This document shows positions 7,651-12,443 of a DNA stretch of 21,022 nucleotides, in pieces; within the stretch, counting starts at the first letter, position 1, and each line of letters begins with the position of its first letter. The notes beneath the pieces are model-generated. The model worked only from the letters and a program-made list of their open reading frames with translations. It was not told where the DNA came from and searched no databases. Both the position numbers and the translations under genes were made by a program. The stretch lies in the NCBI RefSeq assembly GCF_900546705.1, contig NZ_URDP01000035.1:1-21022 (forward strand), written 5' to 3'. This stretch comes from an uncultured Oscillibacter sp. GTDB taxonomy: Bacteria; Bacillota; Clostridia; Oscillospirales; Oscillospiraceae.

Positions 7651-7684
7651 AGGCGCCAGGATCCTATTGATCCTGGCGCCTTTT
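7651..7684 (+). terminator. Intrinsic terminator in the leader (candidate attenuator)
   Basis: A 13-bp perfect stem, AGGCGCCAGGATC and its complement, around a CTATT loop is followed by TTTTC. It ends only 15 bases before the SLOG start codon and directly before its ribosome binding site (GGAGG, 7689-7693). No gene other than the 13-codon ORF lies between the promoter and this terminator, so it probably controls read-through rather than ending an operon. Confidence 0.75.
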
Positions 7685-7698
7685 CTATGGAGGTTACC

Positions 7699-8181
7699 AT
7701 GTTTGCAATCCTCGAACCATACACGGTAAGTTTTTTTGGTCACCGCCAGATCAACAGCGCACTCCAACTGGAGGAAACCCTTGAGCAAATAATTTCCCAA
7801 CTGCTACAAACTAAAGAATATGTAGAATTTTTGGTGGGCCGGGATGGAGCGTTCGACCTGCTCGTTTCCGCCACGGTGAAGCGGTGTAAAAAGAAATATG
7901 GAGAACACAACAGTGCTCTGGTCTGGGTGCTACCATACTCAACGGCCGAGCTGCGGGATAATGAGGATGCCTTCTCTCGTTACTACGATGAGATTGAGAT
8001 TTGTGAGGAAGCCGCACTGCGCCACTACAAGTCGGCCTTTCAGGTAAGAAACCGTAAGATGGTAGACCGCTCAGATCTTGTGATTTTTTATGTGGCGCGG
8101 AAGTCGGGCGGTGCTTATCAGACTATGAAATACGCAAAGAGAACAGGGACAACGCTAATCAATTTGGGAAAAATTGATTGA
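7699..8181 (+). CDS. SLOG-family (DUF1273/YpsA-like) protein
   Basis: A 160-residue protein. ATG at 7699 follows GGAGG at 7689-7693. The ORF extends upstream only through the terminator hairpin, so the longer start is rejected. It has the pattern of DUF1273/SLOG proteins: SFFGHRQI (G14-H15-R16), a glycine-containing VGRDGAFD (residues 46-53) in place of the usual GG.alGFD, a VLPYS segment, RNRKMVDRSD (117-126) and a closing GGAYQTMKYAKRTGTTLINL. SLOG domains are Rossmann-like and are thought to bind nucleotides or nucleotide-derived ligands; many act in mobile-element or stress signalling. The ligand here is unknown. The gene follows an attenuator-like leader and faces an XRE repressor gene, so it is probably tightly controlled. 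Confidence 0.75.
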   Translation: MFAILEPYTVSFFGHRQINSALQLEETLEQIISQLLQTKEYVEFLVGRDGAFDLLVSATVKRCKKKYGEHNSALVWVLPYSTAELRDNEDAFSRYYDEIEICEEAALRHYKSAFQVRNRKMVDRSDLVIFYVARKSGGAYQTMKYAKRTGTTLINLGKID

Positions 8182-8222
8182 CTGCCGAAGAAATATAGGC
8201 ACTTACCTCGATGTTAAAATTA

Positions 8223-8252
8223 TTGTCAGATGTTGTCGAGATAGGGTATAAT
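8223..8252 (+). promoter_or_regulatory. Promoter for the winged-helix regulator
   Basis: TTGTCA (8223-8228), an 18-bp spacer and TATAAT (8247-8252). The predicted start near 8259 leaves a leader of about 180 bases before the ATG at 8438. Confidence 0.65.
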
Positions 8253-8330
8253 TTGTGGTATAGGCGCCTTTGAAAGCAGCCGATCCGCCATTTTATTCCT
8301 GATACAAATAGAGTTCACAGTAGCGATCCA

Positions 8331-8401
8331 GGCAAGAGACAGCAGCAATTTTATGCAAATGGGCGGGGCGGCAATAAGGGCTACCCCGCTGTTTGCTTGC
8401 C
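8331..8401 (+). other. Structured leader before the winged-helix regulator
   Basis: GGCAAG (8331-8336) pairs with CTTGCC (8396-8401), and ACAGC (8339-8343) with GCTGT (8388-8392). An inner GGGG/CCCC pairing is possible. Together they form a long imperfect hairpin. A 20-codon frame (8353-8415) without a clear ribosome binding site lies inside. It may influence translation or transcript stability. No known riboswitch class was recognised. Confidence 0.35.
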
Positions 8402-8437
8402 AGAATATTCTGTGAGCAGCATAAGTGAGGTGTGCCA

Positions 8438-9127
8438 ATGGAAAAATACGCGCTGTCTGTTTGTCTTGCAGCCGAATTGAATTATGAATTGAAAGCGATG
8501 CTTCATCAGCATCTGGTAAGATTGGATATTTGCGACTCCGTAGAAAGAGCCGAAGAGAGGATCAGAAAACAGCGCTTCTGTCTGATTATATTCAATACTA
8601 CAGCACTTCCTGCAGGGCGGACACTGCAGGTCCTTGACTGGATGCGTAAAGTGAGCTATACTCCTATCCTGCTGCTCGCTCCTCCAGGAACGGAGGACGA
8701 ATTAATCGCAACTGGCGCTGATCAATGTGTTTCCGCCGATGTCGCGTACAAGACAGTACTGTCAGCCGCCTTTTCCCTACTCCGCCGCTATCTGTTTTAC
8801 GACCATTATGATGAAGTTTGGCCACTGGACACCGTAATTTACCGGAAGGGGATCGTCTTTGACCATCTGCGCCACCGGGTAACCTTGGACGGCGAGGAGG
8901 TACACTTCACCCCAAAAGAATACAAACTTTTACATTACTTTGTCAGGAATCCTGCCATCGTGATCTCCCCTGAGCAGATCTGCGACAGGATATGGGGCGT
9001 CGAGTTTGACGGGAACCGTGATGTTACCACTGTGGTTGCTGAACTGCGGCGGAAATTGAAGGACACCCGGGAGAAACCGATCTACATCAAAACAGTACAC
9101 GGGTTTGGCTATCAATTTCTCCTGTAA
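8438..9127 (+). CDS. OmpR-type winged-helix regulator with degenerate receiver domain
   Basis: A 229-residue protein. ATG at 8438 has GTGAGG at 8425-8430; a GTG at 8432 is too close to that site. Residues 1-120 align by pattern with a receiver domain, but the phospho-acceptor Asp is replaced (IIFNTTALP, N53), the N-terminal acidic pair is absent, and the usual lysine of 'TKP' is an alanine (VSADVA, A100). It should therefore not be phosphorylated in the normal way. Residues about 130-229 are a typical Trans_reg_C winged helix: VTLDGEEVHFTPKEYKLLHYFVRN, then VTTVVAELRRKLKD and a YIKTVHGFGYQF ending. No partner kinase is adjacent. It probably regulates element genes; phased GGGGAAAT repeats immediately downstream are a candidate target. 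Confidence 0.85.
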   Translation: MEKYALSVCLAAELNYELKAMLHQHLVRLDICDSVERAEERIRKQRFCLIIFNTTALPAGRTLQVLDWMRKVSYTPILLLAPPGTEDELIATGADQCVSADVAYKTVLSAAFSLLRRYLFYDHYDEVWPLDTVIYRKGIVFDHLRHRVTLDGEEVHFTPKEYKLLHYFVRNPAIVISPEQICDRIWGVEFDGNRDVTTVVAELRRKLKDTREKPIYIKTVHGFGYQFLL

Positions 9128-9159
9128 GCGCTTCTCCCGTCGAAACTTGCGATATTTGA

Positions 9160-9211
9160 GGGGAAATCTGGGGGAAATACTGACAAAAACAGGGGAATTG
9201 TTGTTTATACT
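9160..9211 (+). promoter_or_regulatory. Phased direct repeats ahead of a possible activator-dependent promoter
   Basis: GGGGAAAT occurs at 9160-9167 and 9171-9178, and GGGGAATT at 9192-9199. The start-to-start distances are 11 and 21 bp, so all three face one side of the helix. A TATACT (9206-9211) follows without a good -35 box at normal spacing. Direct repeats on one helix face are typical for OmpR-family activators. Confidence 0.45.
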
Positions 9212-9242
9212 CTTCTTATTCATAGAATAAGGAGAGCATACC

Positions 9243-9473
9243 GTGAAACCTGTCCTAATCCATCAAAAAGAAATCGCTCTTTGTCGAAAGACCGCTGTCC
9301 CAGGTCAAGGGACAGCGGCCTTTTTGTTTTCGACAGGGATTGATATAATTCAAGAAAAATCTACAATTTATTTGGGCTCTGACATGAAGTTGCCCTCCCA
9401 TAGCTTGTCAAAAAAAGCCAGTCTGCGCGAGAGACATACTATGGGGATGCCTGCGAAAAATGCTGTAATTTAG
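9243..9473 (+). CDS. Doubtful ORF (76 aa), perhaps a leader reading frame
   Basis: A GTG start at 9243 has AAGGAG at 9229-9234 with an 8-base gap, so initiation is plausible. However, the frame runs directly through the intrinsic terminator at 9292-9330, and beyond it the peptide looks random. The first 16 codons may act as a leader, with the rest not translated. No family recognised. Confidence 0.25.
   Translation: MKPVLIHQKEIALCRKTAVPGQGTAAFLFSTGIDIIQEKSTIYLGSDMKLPSHSLSKKASLRERHTMGMPAKNAVI
9292..9330 (+). terminator. Intrinsic terminator, closing a short transcript
   Basis: A perfect 10-bp stem CCGCTGTCCC / GGGACAGCGG with a 7-base loop is followed by CCTTTTTGTTTT. It would end the regulator transcript that begins near 8259, or a short RNA of about 110 bases started near 9218. 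Confidence 0.88.
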
Positions 9474-9603
9474 CGAAACTCAACGAGTTTTGCGATTTCA
9501 TCGAACCTGGCCGCCGGAAAGGGGCGGCGACACTACATTGCCGATCCCCTCCGGTCGGTTTTCTGACTCCAATGACCAGAAAATCAACCGGAAAGGATCA
9601 TAT
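9331..9603. other. Non-coding stretch with two further dyads before the sigma-like gene
   Basis: From 9331 to 9472 I see no convincing gene or promoter. At 9473-9494, GCGAAACTC and GAGTTTTGC form an inverted repeat with one mismatch around AAC. At 9510-9528, GCCGCC and GGCGGC form a hairpin with a 7-base loop. A third hairpin (9551-9591) is listed separately. Their function is not known. Confidence 0.45.
9551..9591 (+). promoter_or_regulatory. Hairpin abutting the ribosome binding site of the sigma-like gene
   Basis: CCGGTCGGTTTTCTG and CAGAAAATCAACCGG pair over 15 positions with one mismatch and one G-U, around an 11-base loop. The last base is the first of GAAAGGA (9591-9597), the ribosome binding site for ATG 9604. 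It could mask or expose that site. Confidence 0.5.
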
Positions 9604-10092
9604 ATGATGAATACTGATATGAAAAAACATGTGGTACAGCTGCTGGATACCTACCACAAGCGGGCCCGGCAGATTGCCGTTTTGCGTTATGAACTCTCCG
9701 CCCCGGTAAAGATTACGGAAGAAGAAATGATTGACACTCTTCAGTTTGCCCACCAGGAAGGGACTGGACACACGGAGGGACATATCTCCAATAAGACACC
9801 GTACATTGCACTGAACTACCGGGAAAAGGCCGGCCTTCTCAACGCTGAGGTTCTAAGCGAGATCTCCTTAGAGTTGATGGAACTGGAAAAAGAGCAGCAG
9901 AGGCTAGAGTATTATATCTCCCTGCTGGAACCCAGGCAGGAGCAGGTGTTACGCCGAACCTGTTTCGAGAAGGCGGCGCAGGAGGCAGTGGCCGAAGAAC
10001 TGGGTGTCACAGTACGACGAGTCCAGGACATCAAGGCTCAGGCCATCAGCGAACTTGCGGAAATGTATGGCTTGATCACAGGGCGGAAATAA
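9604..10092 (+). CDS. Sigma-70 region-4-like transcription regulator (ArpU/DUF1492-like)
   Basis: A 162-residue protein. ATG at 9604 (or 9607) follows GAAAGGA at 9591-9597. The frame is open back to 9490, but that part reads through the hairpins. The first 95 residues are largely helical with a long coiled segment (LSEISLELMELEKEQQRLEYYISLL). The C-terminal part, LEPRQEQVLRRTCFEKAAQEAVAEELGVTVRRVQDIKAQAISELAEMY, is a sigma-70 region 4 type HTH. Small proteins with this plan (DUF1492, ArpU, RinA-like) activate late or transfer genes of phages and mobile elements. It lies between the regulator hub and the excisionase-like gene. Target promoters are not known. Confidence 0.75.
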   Translation: MMNTDMKKHVVQLLDTYHKRARQIAVLRYELSAPVKITEEEMIDTLQFAHQEGTGHTEGHISNKTPYIALNYREKAGLLNAEVLSEISLELMELEKEQQRLEYYISLLEPRQEQVLRRTCFEKAAQEAVAEELGVTVRRVQDIKAQAISELAEMYGLITGRK

Positions 10093-10144
10093 GCCGGTGG
10101 TTCGCTTCGCTTTTTCTGCGGGTAACCTTCGGGAAAAATGTGGG

Positions 10145-10184
10145 TGCAAGAGTCTTGCAACTTCGCCCGCCTCTATGGTATGAT
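10145..10184 (+). promoter_or_regulatory. Promoter with perfect dyad over its -35 box, upstream of the excisionase-like gene
   Basis: TTGCAA (10155-10160), an 18-bp spacer and TATGAT (10179-10184) make a fair promoter, with a start near 10191. The perfect inverted repeat TGCAAGAGTCTTGCA (10145-10159, 7-bp arms) overlaps the -35 box and looks like an operator. Confidence 0.5.
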
Positions 10185-10195
10185 TAAGCTGTCAA

Positions 10196-10239
10196 AAAAG
10201 GAATACCCTCCGGGCCAAGGCTCGGAGGGTATTCCTTTT
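10196..10239. terminator. Strong, probably bidirectional intrinsic terminator
   Basis: A perfect 17-bp stem from AAAAGGAATACCC to GGGTATTCCTTTT surrounds a 10-base loop. A-rich and T-rich ends allow termination on both strands. It lies 103 bases after the sigma-like gene and only a few bases after the predicted start of the promoter at 10155-10184, so it could also act as an attenuator for the excisionase-like gene. Confidence 0.88.
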
Positions 10240-10257
10240 GACTATGATCTCAAATAG

Positions 10258-10306
10258 GAGGCACCCGCCGATGTGGTTCAGCGGGTGCCTCTGTGTTCTG
10301 CGATGA
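10258..10306 (+). CDS. Putative leader peptide MWFSGCLCVLR and overlapping hairpin
   Basis: An 11-codon ORF (10271-10306) has a strong AGGAGG at 10256-10261. The 11-bp perfect hairpin GAGGCACCCGC / GCGGGTGCCTC (10258-10268 and 10281-10291) overlaps both its ribosome binding site and its body. The stop codon at 10304-10306 precedes the next ribosome binding site (AGGAGG, 10308-10313) by one base. This suggests translational coupling to the excisionase-like gene. No T tract follows the hairpin. Confidence 0.5.
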
Positions 10307-10319
10307 GAGGAGGGTTATG

Positions 10320-10538
10320 ATGGCTGGGGGACACAGGAATGTAATGTTCGCAAATTATCCTGATGTTGTCTGTGTGGATCAGTTGTGTACGATGTTAGGC
10401 GGCATTGGGAAAAAGACTGCCTATGACCTGCTAAAAACGGGCGAGATACGCTGCTTGAAGATCGGGAAGTCGTTCAAGATTCCAAAGGTGTGCGTCATCG
10501 AATACCTTGTTGGCAGAAATGAGAATATTTCGCCGTAA
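10320..10538 (+). CDS. Excisionase-like small HTH protein
   Basis: About 72 residues. ATG at 10320 is six bases from AGGAGG (10308-10313); ATG at 10317 is also possible. The core (YPDVVCVDQLCTMLGGIGKKTAYDLLKTGEIRCLKIGKSFKIPKVCVIEYL) matches the excisionase-family winged HTH, with helix-turn-helix, GEIRCLKIGKSFKIP wing and closing helix. Such proteins bend att-site DNA and bias the integrase toward excision, and some repress genes. It stands directly before the integrase gene (109 bases), the standard partner. It is controlled by its own leader with an upstream terminator. Confidence 0.8.
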   Translation: MAGGHRNVMFANYPDVVCVDQLCTMLGGIGKKTAYDLLKTGEIRCLKIGKSFKIPKVCVIEYLVGRNENISP

Positions 10539-10566
10539 GGATATAAAAATAAACCATCCCGAAGTG

Positions 10567-10596
10567 TTGAGTGGAGAGAACTAAGCATGGTATAAT
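10567..10596 (+). promoter_or_regulatory. Promoter of the integrase gene, with a GAGAGAACT site in its spacer
   Basis: TTGAGT (10567-10572), an 18-bp spacer and TATAAT (10591-10596). The 9-mer GAGAGAACT, also found in four copies near the att region, occupies 10574-10582 of the spacer. Integrase or its accessory proteins bound here would block transcription. Confidence 0.7.
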
Positions 10597-10647
10597 AAAA
10601 ACTGCCATTGGCAGGAATGTTGTGCCGCTACAGTGAGGAGGTAAATT

Positions 10648-11844
10648 ATGGTAGCGGGTCATCTGCAAATCAAAAAAGGCTATTATTACATGGTGCTGAA
10701 CTTGAAGGGAGAGGACGGCAAGAGGAAAACTAAATGGCTGTCCACAGGTATTCAGGCTGCTGGAAAGAAAAATCTAAAGGCGGCGGAAACCATGCTTTTA
10801 GAAACCCGGCACAGTTATAAAGAGCCAATTGTCTGCACAGATGCGTCCGTCCGTATGAGTAGCGATATGCTATTTTCGGACTATATGTTGAATTGGTTGG
10901 GCATCATCAAAAATTCTGTGGAGGAGGATACTTATGCGGGATATGAGTCGAATGTAAAAAAGAGAGTTGCTCCTTACTTTGAGAAGGCAGGCGTGACCTT
11001 GGAGGAATTAACTGCTCTGGACATTGAGAACTTCTACAAATACTGCTTTAACGAACTGGGCGTCAAGGGTACAACCGTTGTGCGATACCACGCGAATATT
11101 CACACGGCATTGAAATACGCGGTTCGCCATGATCTCATCAAAGCGAATCCAATGGAAAAAGTGGACCGGCCAAAGTCGCAACACTTTACGGGGTCATTTT
11201 ATTCTGTCGAGGAAGTAGAGCGACTGTTTGATGTTGTTAAAGGCGACCCTGCGGAATTTCCAATCTTGATGGCAGCGTTCTACGGTCTGCGCCGTAGTGA
11301 GATCATGGGACTTCGTTGGCAGGCAGTGGATTTTTCCAGCAATACGATCAGAATTGAACATACGGTAGTCGAATTCCGGGCAGACGGAAAGCAAAAGATT
11401 GTATCCAAGGATCGAATGAAGAATAAGTCCAGTTGTCGAACCATGCCACTGGTCCCACAGTTCCGGGAATTACTTATTCGTATGCAGGAGCGGCAAAAGA
11501 ATTGTAGGGAGCTGTGTGGGAATTGCTACACAGACACTGACTATATTTATGTAAATGATCTGGGAGTCCCCTACAAGCCGAACTTTGTTACCCAACATTT
11601 TCGAATCGTGCTTCAGAACAATGGGCTCCGCATTATTCGCTTTCATGATCTCAGGCATACCTGTGCATCGCTGCTGTTAAAGAACGGTGTCTCTATGAAA
11701 GATATACAGGAGTGGCTTGGTCACAGCAACTTCTCGACCACCGCGAATATCTATGCCCACTTGGATACGGCGGCAAAGAATTCCTCCGCAGTGAAACTTA
11801 ATGGTGTTCTCTCGATCCAACCTGGCATCCGGTCCAGCCTTTGA
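10648..11844 (+). CDS. int: Tyrosine recombinase (integrase)
   Basis: A 398-residue integrase of the Tn916/phage type. ATG at 10648 has GAGGAGG at 10635-10641. Residues about 1-55 are an AP2-like arm-type DNA-binding domain (YYYMVLNLKG...RKTKWLSTGI), residues 70-170 the SAM-like core-binding domain, and 190-390 the catalytic domain. The catalytic residues are in place: R215 (GLRRSE), a lysine in KNKSS (near 258-260), H333 and R336 (FHDLRHT), H359 (WLGHSN) and Y369 (NIYAHLD). It should be active. It inserts and, with the excisionase-like protein, excises the element, almost certainly at the adjacent tRNA-Leu. Its promoter and the att region share a repeated 9-mer. Confidence 0.95.
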   Translation: MVAGHLQIKKGYYYMVLNLKGEDGKRKTKWLSTGIQAAGKKNLKAAETMLLETRHSYKEPIVCTDASVRMSSDMLFSDYMLNWLGIIKNSVEEDTYAGYESNVKKRVAPYFEKAGVTLEELTALDIENFYKYCFNELGVKGTTVVRYHANIHTALKYAVRHDLIKANPMEKVDRPKSQHFTGSFYSVEEVERLFDVVKGDPAEFPILMAAFYGLRRSEIMGLRWQAVDFSSNTIRIEHTVVEFRADGKQKIVSKDRMKNKSSCRTMPLVPQFRELLIRMQERQKNCRELCGNCYTDTDYIYVNDLGVPYKPNFVTQHFRIVLQNNGLRIIRFHDLRHTCASLLLKNGVSMKDIQEWLGHSNFSTTANIYAHLDTAAKNSSAVKLNGVLSIQPGIRSSL

Positions 11845-11870
11845 AAGCCACATGAGAAAGCCGATTTTGA

Positions 11871-11891
11871 GAGAGAACTGAGGAGAGAACT
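11871..11891 (+). repeat. Tandem GAGAGAACT pair, left copy (candidate integrase arm sites)
   Basis: GAGAGAACT at 11871-11879 and 11883-11891, 12 bp apart, in the sequence GAGAGAACTGAGGAGAGAAC and one more T. It lies 60 bases from the 3' end of tRNA-Leu and 27 bases after int, where arm-type sites usually lie. Confidence 0.65.
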
Positions 11892-11950
11892 GTCTACAAA
11901 ACGAAGAAATACCCGGCCTCCTGAAATCCAGAAAACCGAGTATTTTCAAG

Positions 11951-12037
11951 TGGTGCCGGTGGTGGGACTCGAACCCACACGGAGTCGCCCCCGGCGGATT
12001 TTGAATCCGCTACGTCTACCAATTCCATCACACCGGC
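11951..12037 (-). tRNA. tRNA-Leu (anticodon CAA)
   Basis: The minus strand from 12037 to 11951 folds into a leucine tRNA of 87 bases including CCA. The acceptor stem is GCCGGTG / CACCGGC with A73 and an encoded CCA (11951-11953). The D arm contains GGAATTGGTAGACG. The anticodon stem GCGGA / TCCGC has loop TTCAAAA (anticodon CAA). A long variable arm (CGGGGGCGACTCCG) and T arm GTGGGTTCGAGTCCCAC follow. It would decode UUG. Its 3' end faces the integrase, consistent with integration at the tRNA 3' end. No good promoter is seen directly upstream. Confidence 0.96.
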
Positions 12038-12107
12038 AGGTGTCTTTCCGAAGCGTTCCGCGCCGCTCCGTATTTTGGGAAAATTCCTCACTCAATCCTG
12101 GCGACAG

Positions 12108-12128
12108 GAGAGAACTGAGGAGAGAACT
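12108..12128 (+). repeat. Tandem GAGAGAACT pair, right copy
   Basis: GAGAGAACT at 12108-12116 and 12120-12128, again 12 bp apart and in the same orientation. The sequence GGAGAGAACTGAGGAGAGAA is almost identical to the left pair. It lies upstream of the intact tRNA (as transcribed) and 79 bases from the tRNA remnant. Confidence 0.65.
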
Positions 12129-12160
12129 CGGGAAAACCTAAAAAATAGTATAGCCCGAAA

Positions 12161-12178
12161 CCCTTGAAAAATCAAGGG
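12161..12178. repeat. Hairpin between the tRNA remnant and intact tRNA
   Basis: CCCTTGA and TCAAGGG form a 7-bp stem around AAAA. Read on the minus strand it is followed by TTTC, so it could be a weak terminator for transcripts from the remnant tRNA promoter. The T tract is too short to be sure. Confidence 0.35.
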
Positions 12179-12207
12179 GCAACCGGGGATTCGCATTGGT
12201 AGACGAA

Positions 12208-12251
12208 GCGGCTTTTGAGTCCGTCACGTCTACCAATTCCATCACACCGGC
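12208..12251 (-). pseudogene. tRNA-Leu 5'-half remnant
   Basis: The minus strand from 12251 to 12208 matches the 5' half of the intact tRNA-Leu (12037-11994) at 40 of 44 positions, with the last 26 of the plus-strand alignment identical. It covers acceptor strand, D arm and anticodon loop (CTCAAAA). The sequence then diverges: the anticodon stem no longer pairs well and no normal variable or T arm follows. An inverted repeat ATTGGTAGACG...CGTCTACCAAT surrounds the junction. It is probably the scar of an older insertion, because a near-perfect tRNA promoter still precedes it. Confidence 0.7.
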
Positions 12252-12264
12252 GCAGTACTTGAAT

Positions 12265-12293
12265 ATTATACAGGAGCGGCGTGGGAAATTCAA
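12265..12293 (-). promoter_or_regulatory. Near-consensus promoter ahead of the tRNA-Leu remnant
   Basis: On the minus strand TTGAAT (12293-12288), a 17-bp spacer and TATAAT (12270-12265). The start would fall about seven bases before the tRNA remnant, the normal distance for a tRNA gene. Read-through may drive the intact tRNA. Confidence 0.65.
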
Positions 12294-12443
12294 GGGTGTT
12301 TTCAGAAAAAACAAAAATAATGAACGAAGCGTAAACTGCGGGGAAAAACGGAAGAAAACCCTACACAAACCGGAAAAGACGTGGTATCATATACAAGTTA
12401 AATTATGTGTATTTGCAAAATCCGGCAGAGAGGAGGCGCTGTG

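Larger units (their letters stand above)
1..11950. mobile_element. Right part of an integrative element inserted at tRNA-Leu (left end outside window)
   Basis: The stretch carries recombination and priming genes (Rad52-like, Rad50-like, CHC2/Toprim), an XRE repressor, a sigma-like activator, an excisionase-like protein and a tyrosine integrase whose 3' end faces the 3' end of an intact tRNA-Leu. That is the classic arrangement of a tRNA-targeted integrative element. Base composition is mixed and lower in GC than the backbone to the right of about 12.4 kb. No relaxase, coupling protein, type IV secretion gene or phage structural gene is visible, so ICE, IME and prophage cannot be told apart here. 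The gene mix resembles the accessory modules of conjugative elements of gut Firmicutes, which is an inference. The exact right boundary is uncertain: it may be the tRNA 3' end near 11,951, or the tRNA remnant near 12,208. Confidence 0.8.

Noticed and set aside
11894..12368. Short minus-strand frames containing GVMELVDVADSKS and GVMELVDVTDSKA
   Set aside because: These are translations of tRNA-Leu and of its remnant, not proteins. They were useful only as a hint that two tRNA-Leu sequences are present.
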